The notes beneath the pieces were generated by a model. It saw only the letters and a program-made list of their open reading frames with translations. It made no database searches and was not told the origin of the DNA. 8,302 nt of DNA from Planctomycetota bacterium (GTDB taxonomy: Bacteria; Planctomycetota; Phycisphaerae; WQYP01). Of the stretch, positions 1 to 5,859 are shown in pieces. A program made the translations under genes and the position numbers. The stretch is from NCBI GenBank assembly GCA_021826605.1, contig JAKAZF010000096.1, forward strand, positions 1 to 8,302, written 5' to 3'. The first letter of the stretch is position 1; every line of letters starts with the position of its first letter.

Positions 1-375
1 CCTGTACCGCTGCATTGGTCCCGGCAATGGCGACGAGGCTTCAATCAGGCGTTTGAATTGGCGTCAGAATTATCCGGAATGTTCGCTGCGCCTTGTGACG
101 ACCTGTTACGTCGTAAGCGTGCCACCATAGCACAGACAACCATGCAAAGTGCAACTGCCCGCATCGATAACGTGCGCGGGGCCTTTATGCTGCCCAGACC
201 GGTTGATCTTTCCGGCTTAAATATCTGGCTGGTGGATGATGTATGCACCACGGGGGCCACGCTGCATGCCGCCGCAACGGCACTTCGCGATGTTCCGGCC
301 GCAAACCGGCCCGCCTCCATCAGCGCTGTGGTGCTTGCGGTTGCCGATGCCGCCGCTGTCACGGATTTACCGTAA
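1..375 (+). CDS. ComF family phosphoribosyltransferase-like protein, C-terminal part (5' end outside window)
   Basis: The frame is open from the first base and ends in TAA at 373-375, giving 124 residues of a protein that starts upstream. The visible part opens with PVPLHWSRQWRRGFNQAFEL, which matches the ComF-family block (VPLHxxRxxxRGFNQAxxLA). It continues with an R-T-x-x-Q-x-x-x-x-R-x-x-N-V-x-G-A-F block at about residues 40-62 and the phosphoribosyltransferase PRPP-binding loop LVDDVCTTGATL at about residues 77-88. Family members are about 220-240 residues with an N-terminal zinc-binding CxxC region, so roughly half is missing here. ComF/ComFC proteins are cytoplasmic and are linked to DNA uptake during natural transformation. 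Many annotated members sit in non-competent bacteria, so the role here is not proven. The gene converges on the arabinofuranosidase gene, and no clear terminator hairpin lies in the short gap. Confidence 0.9.
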   Translation, partial: PVPLHWSRQWRRGFNQAFELASELSGMFAAPCDDLLRRKRATIAQTTMQSATARIDNVRGAFMLPRPVDLSGLNIWLVDDVCTTGATLHAAATALRDVPAANRPASISAVVLAVADAAAVTDLP

Positions 376-414
376 CAGTGGTTTCCGCTTCATCATGCCG
401 TGTTGCGTAACTCC

Positions 415-2877
415 TTATTGCTCCGGAATTCTCAGAATCACAAACGAACGGGCGGGGAAGGTATAGTTCAATGTTGTGCCCGTAATGCTCAGCGGCGTGG
501 AGTGCGGTACAACATGCTTCGGATTACTGAGCGAATTTACCGCCGAACCACTCGATGCGGTAAGCGTAATCGCCGTTCCCTGAGCCGCCAATGCCGGTGC
601 GGAATGCAGATCAATCGATGCCGGAACGGCATTATGCGTGCCATTGATGACTTTCACGATAATCGTCTTTTGCGGCACATTGATGCCGGCAATGGCACTG
701 AACCGTACGCCGGAGCGAGCCATATTTTCGGTCTGGATTTGTTTGCCATCCACATAACCGGTAAACCGATCTCCGTGGATCACCAGTCGAATATCGTACC
801 AGCGTCCGGGTTTTACGGTAAAGCCGCTATGCCAGCCGAGGCCGGAGCGTTGTGAACCTCGTGTGTGTTCAAAGCCGGTGGCGGTATCACCCCATCCGCC
901 GAGATTCCACCAAACGTAATGGTGAAGGCCTCGGATATTGAACGCGATCAAAAACCCTTCGGCACCGCCGAGTTTTCGCGCCTGAACATTAAGCGTGTAG
1001 TTGGCGGGAAACTGCCTGGAATGCAGCACGGTCATGAGATTCGTGCCGGCACCGGTCTGTTGGTAGCTGCCGTCACGCACGGACCACTGGCCGGCTACCG
1101 GGGTCCATCCGGAGCTGCCGGCGGTGAAGTTGGATTTATACAATGTTTTCCCGCCAGCGGTCACGGTAATGTTTCGGAATTCCGACTGCGTATTCCATGC
1201 CCCCAGGCCGATTTCAACACCGGATGTGCCGGGCTTAACAGCGTTCATGGGCCGGTGTGCAATCGCCATCGGCAGCATCCGGGTGGGGCGATTCTCCGAA
1301 TACATTTGCTGAACATAATATGAAACCGTGCCGCAGGCGCGGGAACTGTCGAATCGAATCATATCCGGATGCCACTGGCTGCCCTGGACATTCACAAACA
1401 GCGGCGCATAAGACGCAATGCGGACAATATCGGAATTGCGTTCCAACCCACCCATAAATGCGGCCTCCGCCAGGGCGGCTCGCAAATTGCCTGTGCCGCA
1501 GTTATGCGTTACGGCATATTCACCCACGAACACCTTGGGGCCGCTGCGGCTGCGATGATCGTACATATGGCGGTTGGACCAGAACCAGCTTGGCGTATTG
1601 TAATAATGATCATCCACCATATAAATGGGCGCTTTGCTCAAATGCGCGCGACCGGTGTAAATTGTTTTCATGTGCGGGAATTGGGCCATCAGGCCATCGT
1701 AAACGGCTTTGTAGCGCGGTGGATAATAATTGGTGAGATTCCACCAATCCTCATTGCCGATTTCAATGCGATTTAAATGAAACGGCGCGGGATGGCCGTA
1801 CTTCGCCCGTAATGCACCCCACTTGGTGTCCACTGGAGCGTTCGCAAATTTGACGGCATCAATGGCGCTTTTTACCCAGGGGGCCATCTTTTTCATTGGA
1901 ACCACATCCGTGGCTCCCAGTGAAATACCGCAGTTAAATCCAAACAATGGCTTGGCATGCAATTCCTGGCACATTTCCAGAAATTCCAGATACCCCAGTC
2001 CGTCGGTCACCCAATATCCCCACGGATTCCAGTGCCCCGGACGATCCGCAAGCGGGCCGATGGTCTTCTGCCACAGAAAACCTTCCGCCAGCGAATTTCC
2101 CTCAATATAGTTGCCGCCGGGAAACCGCACAAATGACGGATGAAGGGCCGCCAACATACGGGCCAATTGTGGCCGCAAAGGCAATCCACGCCAGGTTTTT
2201 TTCGGGAATAGATTGACAATGTTAAAATATATCGATCCGTGGCCTGACAACACGAAAGCCAGTTTCCCCATTGGATCGCTGCCATGGCTTTTCAATACCG
2301 CATGAAAATCGGTCCAATGGCCGGAGATGCCATTGATAACCGTAGACCCCAGCACTTTTCCGTCGGCCGCCAGCAGTTCGGCTGTAACACTGCCGCCCAT
2401 ACCCGGACTTTTCCGGGCGTAAAAGCTTAATTTGTAGGATCGCCCTGTTTTAAAGTTCATCCCCCAATAACCACTATTGACCAATTTAACCGATCCTGGG
2501 GGAGTGGTGTAGTAAACGGTCACGCGTGCCGCTAACGGATTGATCTTATTCAATGCGTGATTGGAATCCACCCACAGACTTGCCTGCCGCGGAGCTTTGC
2601 TGGACAACGACCAGCCGGCTGGATGATTCTGATTGTCGATCCATTTGAATGTTCCATTCTTGACCAATTGGGCATAAAGTCCACCTTGGCCGGCATAATT
2701 AATTTCCTCAAAAAATATTCCCCATAAGTTTGGCGAAACGTGAATACCGGGCTTGGCTACATTGATTGTCATATCCGTAGTGGCGGCAAAAAGAGGTTTG
2801 CCGCACAAAAGCACCATGGACAAGGTTGCCAGCACAATGCCCATAACCCCGGTTTTTTTGAGTAATGAATAACGCAT
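415..2877 (-). CDS. Secreted GH51 alpha-L-arabinofuranosidase with inserted concanavalin-like domain
   Basis: This 820-residue protein is predicted to release terminal alpha-L-arabinofuranosyl residues from arabinoxylan, arabinan or similar plant polysaccharides (EC 3.2.1.55). Residues 1-31 form a signal peptide: basic start, hydrophobic core, and a cut near LFA-A. The N-terminal block has WGIFFEEINYAGQGGLYAQL (residues 52-71), typical of GH51, followed by a beta-rich CBM4/9-like region (about 75-222). The catalytic barrel spans about 225-520. GNED places the acid/base Glu at 376, and FVGEYAVT places the nucleophile Glu at 453. LRAALAEAAFMGGLERNSD is also characteristic. Residues about 565-720 look like a concanavalin/LamG-type jelly roll (GRWYDIRLVIHGDRFTGYVDG), placed between the catalytic region and the last part of the C-terminal sandwich (about 725-820). 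The ATG at 2877 is supported by GAGGAG eight bases upstream. Exact polysaccharide substrate cannot be read from sequence. Confidence 0.93.
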   Translation of the reverse strand: MRYSLLKKTGVMGIVLATLSMVLLCGKPLFAATTDMTINVAKPGIHVSPNLWGIFFEEINYAGQGGLYAQLVKNGTFKWIDNQNHPAGWSLSSKAPRQASLWVDSNHALNKINPLAARVTVYYTTPPGSVKLVNSGYWGMNFKTGRSYKLSFYARKSPGMGGSVTAELLAADGKVLGSTVINGISGHWTDFHAVLKSHGSDPMGKLAFVLSGHGSIYFNIVNLFPKKTWRGLPLRPQLARMLAALHPSFVRFPGGNYIEGNSLAEGFLWQKTIGPLADRPGHWNPWGYWVTDGLGYLEFLEMCQELHAKPLFGFNCGISLGATDVVPMKKMAPWVKSAIDAVKFANAPVDTKWGALRAKYGHPAPFHLNRIEIGNEDWWNLTNYYPPRYKAVYDGLMAQFPHMKTIYTGRAHLSKAPIYMVDDHYYNTPSWFWSNRHMYDHRSRSGPKVFVGEYAVTHNCGTGNLRAALAEAAFMGGLERNSDIVRIASYAPLFVNVQGSQWHPDMIRFDSSRACGTVSYYVQQMYSENRPTRMLPMAIAHRPMNAVKPGTSGVEIGLGAWNTQSEFRNITVTAGGKTLYKSNFTAGSSGWTPVAGQWSVRDGSYQQTGAGTNLMTVLHSRQFPANYTLNVQARKLGGAEGFLIAFNIRGLHHYVWWNLGGWGDTATGFEHTRGSQRSGLGWHSGFTVKPGRWYDIRLVIHGDRFTGYVDGKQIQTENMARSGVRFSAIAGINVPQKTIIVKVINGTHNAVPASIDLHSAPALAAQGTAITLTASSGSAVNSLSNPKHVVPHSTPLSITGTTLNYTFPARSFVILRIPEQ

Positions 2878-2885
2878 GACAGAAA

Positions 2886-2891
2886 CTCCTC
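2886..2891 (-). promoter_or_regulatory. Ribosome binding site of the GH51 gene
   Basis: Read on the minus strand this is GAGGAG, eight bases before the ATG whose first base is 2877. It is a strong Shine-Dalgarno match. It fixes the start that includes the full signal peptide, rather than the internal Met at residue 12. Confidence 0.75.
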
Positions 2892-2969
2892 ACGCACAGT
2901 GGCCGCGTAACTGAACTTTGTAACAGGCTCTTGCTGACTGATCCCGGTTGGGTCGGGAAAAGCACCCGC

Positions 2970-2998
2970 ATTTTATTCGCCGAGCCGAAAACTATGAA
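2970..2998 (-). promoter_or_regulatory. Candidate sigma-70-type promoter for the GH51 gene
   Basis: On the minus strand, TTCATA (2998 to 2993, four of six matches to TTGACA) is followed after 17 bases by TAAAAT (2975 to 2970, five of six matches to TATAAT). This predicts a start of transcription near 2963 and an untranslated leader of about 85 bases. Spacing is ideal, but in a region of moderate AT content such matches also arise by chance. A small stem (TCCCG/CGGGA, 2942-2946 with 2954-2958) lies just downstream in the leader. Confidence 0.4.
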
Positions 2999-3095
2999 TA
3001 CGTTAACCGAAATTTCCGGCAATGAGTACCGCTGGAAACCGCCCCGGGCCGCTTAATTATCAATTTGTCCCTGTTTCCTTTACTTTTTGTCAAAT

Positions 3096-3113
3096 CCATT
3101 GCAGCTGCACTGG
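3096..3113. promoter_or_regulatory. 18-bp near-palindrome, possible operator
   Basis: CCATTGCAGCTGCACTGG is palindromic except for one mismatched pair (3099 with 3110). Its core TGCAGCTGCA (3100-3109) is a perfect 10-bp palindrome. GTCAAA occurs on both sides as a direct repeat (3089-3094 and 3114-3119). Size and symmetry fit a dimeric repressor or activator site such as those of LacI- or GntR-type sugar regulators. It sits about 130 bases upstream of the predicted GH51 transcription start, which would suit an activator or a looping site better than simple promoter blocking. No regulator gene is in the window, so the function is inference. Confidence 0.35.
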
Positions 3114-3127
3114 GTCAAAAGAACGTA

Positions 3128-3157
3128 TTCATAACCCCGCGGGCGGGCGCATACAAT
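3128..3157 (+). promoter_or_regulatory. Candidate distal promoter toward the TPR/YggX-like gene
   Basis: TTCATA (3128-3133) is followed after 18 bases by TACAAT (3152-3157), giving four and five matches to the -35 and -10 consensus. If used, the leader would be about 230 bases long. The second candidate nearer the gene competes with it, and neither can be preferred from sequence alone. Confidence 0.25.
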
Positions 3158-3296
3158 GGCCAATGAAAGTGCGATGACTCACGATCGACAATCGACGAAC
3201 TTGGGATATGTGGTTGGCGGGTGGCTTGGGATTCAGGGATCGAGAGGTTTCGTGGCAGTTGGTAATGGGAGGATTGATGAATGGATGTTTTCATAA
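3156..3296 (+). CDS. Possible 46-residue small ORF (weak)
   Basis: An ATG at 3156 opens a frame of 46 codons ending with TAA at 3294-3296. It lies upstream of the TPR/YggX-like gene on the same strand. The middle of the peptide (about residues 16-36) is Gly- and Val-rich and mildly hydrophobic (NLGYVVGGWLGIQ). There is no convincing Shine-Dalgarno sequence: only GC-rich GGGCGGG precedes it. The ATG also overlaps the -10 of the candidate distal promoter, so it would not be translated from that transcript. I recognise no family. It is listed because the gap is unusually long, and chance is the likelier explanation. Confidence 0.13.
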   Translation: MANESAMTHDRQSTNLGYVVGGWLGIQGSRGFVAVGNGRIDEWMFS

Positions 3297-3300
3297 CGCT

Positions 3301-3328
3301 TTGTTCTGCCGGAGTTAGCCGGTAGAAT
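3301..3328 (+). promoter_or_regulatory. Candidate proximal promoter for the TPR/YggX-like gene
   Basis: TTGTTC (3301-3306) and TAGAAT (3323-3328) are separated by 16 bases. The -10 has five of six consensus matches and the -35 only three. A second -10-like hexamer, TATAGT, overlaps just downstream at 3330-3335. The leader to the start codon would be about 60 bases, a normal length. Confidence 0.33.
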
Positions 3329-3394
3329 CTATAGTAAGACAGTTTGATATCGATTTGCAGTTGTTGCGGCGTATCAGGCTGTATGTGATGGAGT

Positions 3395-4000
3395 ATGATG
3401 GGTATGGTTGATCAAGCACGCATAGACCGGTTCAAGAGCATGACCGAAGCAGACCCGCAAAACGAGCTTGGATTTATGTCCTTGGGCAGGGCTTATGTGG
3501 AAGGCCAGATGTATAAAGAGGCCATTCCCGTGCTGATGCGGGCTTTGCAGCTTAAATCCGGGCTGTCGCCCGCTTATGTTCTCCTGGCGGAGGCCCAGCG
3601 TGGTGTAGGCGATCCGGAGGGGGCTGTTAATACGCTTACGCGCGGCTATCGGGTTGCCCATGATCAGGGTGATCTGATGCCCAGAAATCAAATGGCGGAT
3701 ATGCTCAAGGAACTCGGATCTCCGATTCCGGAAACCAAACAGGCGGAACTTACGCCGGAATTGGTGTCCGCCGGTAATATTCAGTGCCGTCGCTGCGGGC
3801 GCATTGGCCCGAAAATGAAAGATCGACCCTTCAGCGGAGCCTTGGGAGAACAGATTCACGCCAGTATTTGCGGGCCGTGTTTCCAGCTTTGGATTCGTGA
3901 GGGGACGAAAGTGATCAATGAATTGCGGCTGAATCTCACGGAGGCGTCAGCACAGGAAATTTACGACCAGCATATGATGACGTTTCTTGGCTTGAATTGA
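3395..4000 (+). CDS. TPR protein fused to a YggX-like Fe(II)-trafficking domain
   Basis: This 201-residue cytoplasmic protein has two parts. Residues about 20-90 form two TPR-like helical repeats (GFMSLGRAYVEGQMYKEAIP and SPAYVLLAEAQRGVGDPEGA), a protein-binding scaffold. Residues about 131-201 match the Iron_traffic/YggX pattern: PFSGALGEQI, then W-x-x-x-x-T-K-V-I-N-E-L-R-L-N-L, then a C-terminal QxM-x-x-F-L block. E. coli YggX has the corresponding LYPGELGKRI, MLINEKKLNM and EQEMVNFL. YggX is linked to protecting iron-sulfur clusters from oxidation and to Fe(II) handling. Here two CxxC pairs (Cys131/134 and Cys159/162) could bind a metal, unlike the single key Cys of classical YggX. The true start may be the ATG at 3395, 3398 or 3404: the GGAG at 3390-3393 is closest to normal spacing for the latter two. 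A stop lies just upstream in frame at 3386. Confidence 0.82.
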   Translation: MMGMVDQARIDRFKSMTEADPQNELGFMSLGRAYVEGQMYKEAIPVLMRALQLKSGLSPAYVLLAEAQRGVGDPEGAVNTLTRGYRVAHDQGDLMPRNQMADMLKELGSPIPETKQAELTPELVSAGNIQCRRCGRIGPKMKDRPFSGALGEQIHASICGPCFQLWIREGTKVINELRLNLTEASAQEIYDQHMMTFLGLN

Positions 4001-4068
4001 TGTAAGATTGTGGCAGATGGCGGTGCGGCAACAGGCACGCACGGCTAAAGTATTAATCTCATACCAGC

Positions 4069-4074
4069 GAGGTG
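4069..4074 (+). promoter_or_regulatory. Ribosome binding site of greA
   Basis: GAGGTG lies just before the ATG at 4079, with six bases between the GAGG core and the start. It favours this start over the in-frame ATG two codons later. Confidence 0.65.
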
Positions 4075-4078
4075 ATGC

Positions 4079-4558
4079 ATGGAAATGCAATTGTTAACCA
4101 AGGAAGAAAAAAAGAAGCTTGAATCTCAGCTCAGGCAGATGATCGACCAGCGTCCGCATATCTCGGCGCGTATTGCCGAGGCCCGGGAAAAAGGGGATTT
4201 GAAGGAGAACGCCGATTATCATGCCGCGCGGGAAGAGTTATCCCTCCTGGAAGCGCGTATTAAGGACATGGAAGCCCGCTTGCGTGCGGCATCGGTTGTA
4301 AACCCGGATGATATTCCCGCTGACATGGTATTTTTGGGCAGCACTGTAAAAGTTCGGGATCAGAAAAGTGGCGATGAGGAGATCTTCCGCCTGGTCGGGG
4401 AATTAAACACCGATGCGTTTAATTCCGATGCCGAGATCATGGAGGTTTCCGCTAAAAGCCCACTGGGTGAAGCCCTGATGCGCGCCAGGGTCGGACAACT
4501 GGTGCGCGTATCGGTGCCCCGTGGGGAAATCCATTACACGGTTCTTTCCGTAGGCTGA
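4079..4558 (+). CDS. greA: Transcription elongation factor GreA
   Basis: GreA binds stalled RNA polymerase, reaches through the secondary channel and stimulates cleavage of the backtracked transcript. The protein is 159 residues, normal for the family (about 158). Residues 1-78 form the antiparallel coiled coil. Its tip carries the signature REKGDLKENADYHAAREEL, with the essential acidic residues at Asp40 and Glu43. Residues about 80-159 form the FKBP-like polymerase-binding domain, including LGSTVKVRD, SPLGEALMRARVG and the final VPRGEIHYTVLSVG. Presence of the acidic tip pair and the SPLGxAL block supports GreA rather than an inhibitory Gfh-type paralogue. It follows the TPR/YggX-like gene by 78 bases and may be co-transcribed; no strong promoter is visible in the gap. 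Confidence 0.96.
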   Translation: MEMQLLTKEEKKKLESQLRQMIDQRPHISARIAEAREKGDLKENADYHAAREELSLLEARIKDMEARLRAASVVNPDDIPADMVFLGSTVKVRDQKSGDEEIFRLVGELNTDAFNSDAEIMEVSAKSPLGEALMRARVGQLVRVSVPRGEIHYTVLSVG

Positions 4559-4598
4559 TTTACCACTCCGCGGGCCGGCCGGAAAGCTTTTGAGGACT

Positions 4599-4619
4599 AT
4601 GCGGCGGTATGCCGTGTGA
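4599..4619 (+). CDS. Possible six-codon leader peptide before the TonB-like gene
   Basis: An ATG at 4599 preceded by GAGG (4592-4595) opens a six-codon frame, MRRYAV, ending in TGA at 4617-4619. That stop overlaps the GTG start candidate (4616-4618) and lies five bases before the ATG at 4625. The arrangement could allow translational coupling by re-initiation, and would explain why the TonB-like start lacks its own ribosome binding site. The GAGG is only three bases from the ATG, which is tight. This is a suggestion from layout only. Confidence 0.2.
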   Translation: MRRYAV

Positions 4620-5800
4620 CAATCATGAGTGAAACTCCGGTTCAATTCGTCGTGCGCCAAGCAGGGACTTCTGAAGTCTTAGCCTCCGATTTGCCGTTAG
4701 AAACCGGTCAGGTTCCGCAGTCGGATGATCACGTTCAAGGTGACACCCACTTTGCCGTTTCGGGGACTTCCACTTCCGGCGGTGATAATTGCCTGCTGGA
4801 ACCCGATGACCAAGCTGCGCCGCCCGCGGATCTTCTTGCGCTGACACCGCATAACGCCTTATCACCCGATGAGGCGGCTGAACTGGCCTGGCTGGCTGAA
4901 ACACGCCGCATCATTATCCTTCGGCTTAAAGAGTTGGTTATTCCAGTGTCAGCATTGTTATGTTTCCTTTTGGCCGTGCTCATTGAAGCAGCTCTGGTGG
5001 CGACAACATTATGGGTTTTGCATTGGCGTGCGATGGGCGGAGGTGGCGGTACCGAGCAGGGCAACGGTTCGGCAACCGCGGTCGGGGGGATTATTCAATC
5101 CGTCGCAGATGACAACCTTGCATCCAATCCGGCCGCCCGGTGGCACCCAAGCCCGCTGCCGGCACCTCCTCATTTGCCCGATAAGCCCCTTTTCATGCCA
5201 CATCCCCAGGCTCTGGCCCTTTTGGATAACGCCAATGCACTTCATGCCACGTTACCAATAATTGGTATCAAGCGTGATCACAACGCCTGGGCTGCTCCGG
5301 CGAATCAACCGGCACCCAAAGCGCTGCGGACCAAAATATCGCAACGCCAAACCCCCAGTACCGGTGCGCGCAGCCGTGGTCCGCAGCCGGATTCGCGCGG
5401 TGCCCAGCCCGACGCGGCTGGTGGTGGTGCTGGTGCGGTGGTACAGTTATTCAAGCCCGGAGCACAAACCAGCCTGGGATCCGCCACCGGCGGCGGACCG
5501 GGACGCGGTCGCGGGGCCGGTGTCGGTGGGGGGGGAAGTATCGTCAAGCCGCCGCCCAACCCGATCATGCCTCTGAGATATCAATTTGCGTGGCCAGCGC
5601 ATCTGGTGAATCCAAAATTTCAATTGACGATTCGTCGCGATGGTACGGTGGCTGATGTGAAAGTGTTAATATCATCCGGGCACGCCGGTATTGATCAGGC
5701 GATTATCAATGCGTTGATGCAGGCGCGGTTTCTGCCCAATATCGTGGGCGGAAAGCCGGTGCAGAGTAAATTTGTTATTCGTTATCAACTTACATCCTGA
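4616..5800 (+). CDS. TonB-like energy-transducing protein with long cytoplasmic N-terminus
   Basis: The 394-residue protein has an acidic, low-complexity N-terminus (1-105), one strong membrane segment (about 108-136, ELVIPVSALLCFLLAVLIEA), a long Pro/Gly/Ala-rich periplasmic linker (about 139-318), and a TonB C-terminal domain (about 320-394). That domain shows FQLTIRRDGTVADVKVLISS, then a helix (IDQAIINALMQARFLP) and a final strand (SKFVIRYQL), as in the TonB_C fold. Such proteins pass ExbB/ExbD proton-motive energy to outer-membrane receptors. The classical YP motif is replaced by FAWPAHLV. TonB proteins usually have only a short cytoplasmic tail, so the 105-residue N-terminus is odd. No exbB, exbD or receptor gene is adjacent. 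The start is uncertain: GTG at 4616 or ATG at 4625; neither has a good Shine-Dalgarno sequence. Confidence 0.83.
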   Translation: MTIMSETPVQFVVRQAGTSEVLASDLPLETGQVPQSDDHVQGDTHFAVSGTSTSGGDNCLLEPDDQAAPPADLLALTPHNALSPDEAAELAWLAETRRIIILRLKELVIPVSALLCFLLAVLIEAALVATTLWVLHWRAMGGGGGTEQGNGSATAVGGIIQSVADDNLASNPAARWHPSPLPAPPHLPDKPLFMPHPQALALLDNANALHATLPIIGIKRDHNAWAAPANQPAPKALRTKISQRQTPSTGARSRGPQPDSRGAQPDAAGGGAGAVVQLFKPGAQTSLGSATGGGPGRGRGAGVGGGGSIVKPPPNPIMPLRYQFAWPAHLVNPKFQLTIRRDGTVADVKVLISSGHAGIDQAIINALMQARFLPNIVGGKPVQSKFVIRYQLTS

Positions 5801-5804
5801 ATGC

Positions 5805-5825
5805 CCGGACCGGTTCTCCGGAGGT
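5805..5825 (+). promoter_or_regulatory. Small hairpin overlapping a Shine-Dalgarno-like GGAGGT
   Basis: CCGGA (5805-5809) can pair with TCCGG (5817-5821) across a seven-base loop, just after the TonB-like stop codon. The second arm covers the first part of GGAGGT (5820-5825), the best Shine-Dalgarno match in this gap. It is 34 bases from the phosphoesterase ATG, too far for normal use. The nearest start-like codon, TTG at 5831, is in another frame. Confidence 0.25.
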
Positions 5826-5859
5826 AAGATTTGATTCTCACGCGCACGAACAATGTTCT

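Larger units (their letters stand above)
2878..3394. other. Divergent intergenic region between the GH51 and TPR/YggX-like genes
   Basis: This 517-base gap separates divergently transcribed genes and must hold the control regions of both. It contains a candidate minus-strand promoter (2970-2998), an 18-bp near-palindrome (3096-3113), two candidate plus-strand promoters (3128-3157 and 3301-3328), and a weak 46-codon open frame (3156-3296). A short direct repeat, ATCGAC twice, sits around 3183-3195. No tRNA, known riboswitch fold or insertion-sequence remnant was recognised. The region is long for this otherwise compact window. Confidence 0.6.

Noticed and set aside
376..414. Bidirectional terminator between the converging ComF and GH51 genes
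   Set aside because: The 39-base gap contains no inverted repeat or T-run of useful length.
2007..2285. 92-codon minus-strand frame inside the GH51 gene
   Set aside because: Lies wholly within the GH51 coding region, which has clear domains and catalytic residues in its own frame. The alternative translation has no recognisable family features.
2942..2958. Hairpin TCCCG/CGGGA in the GH51 leader as a riboswitch or attenuator
   Set aside because: Five base pairs with a seven-base loop and no further structured context; no known riboswitch pattern was recognised.
3088..3093. Perfect TTGACA on the minus strand upstream of the GH51 gene
   Set aside because: No acceptable -10 hexamer lies 16-18 bases downstream; the nearest TGATAA-like sequence is about 25 bases away.
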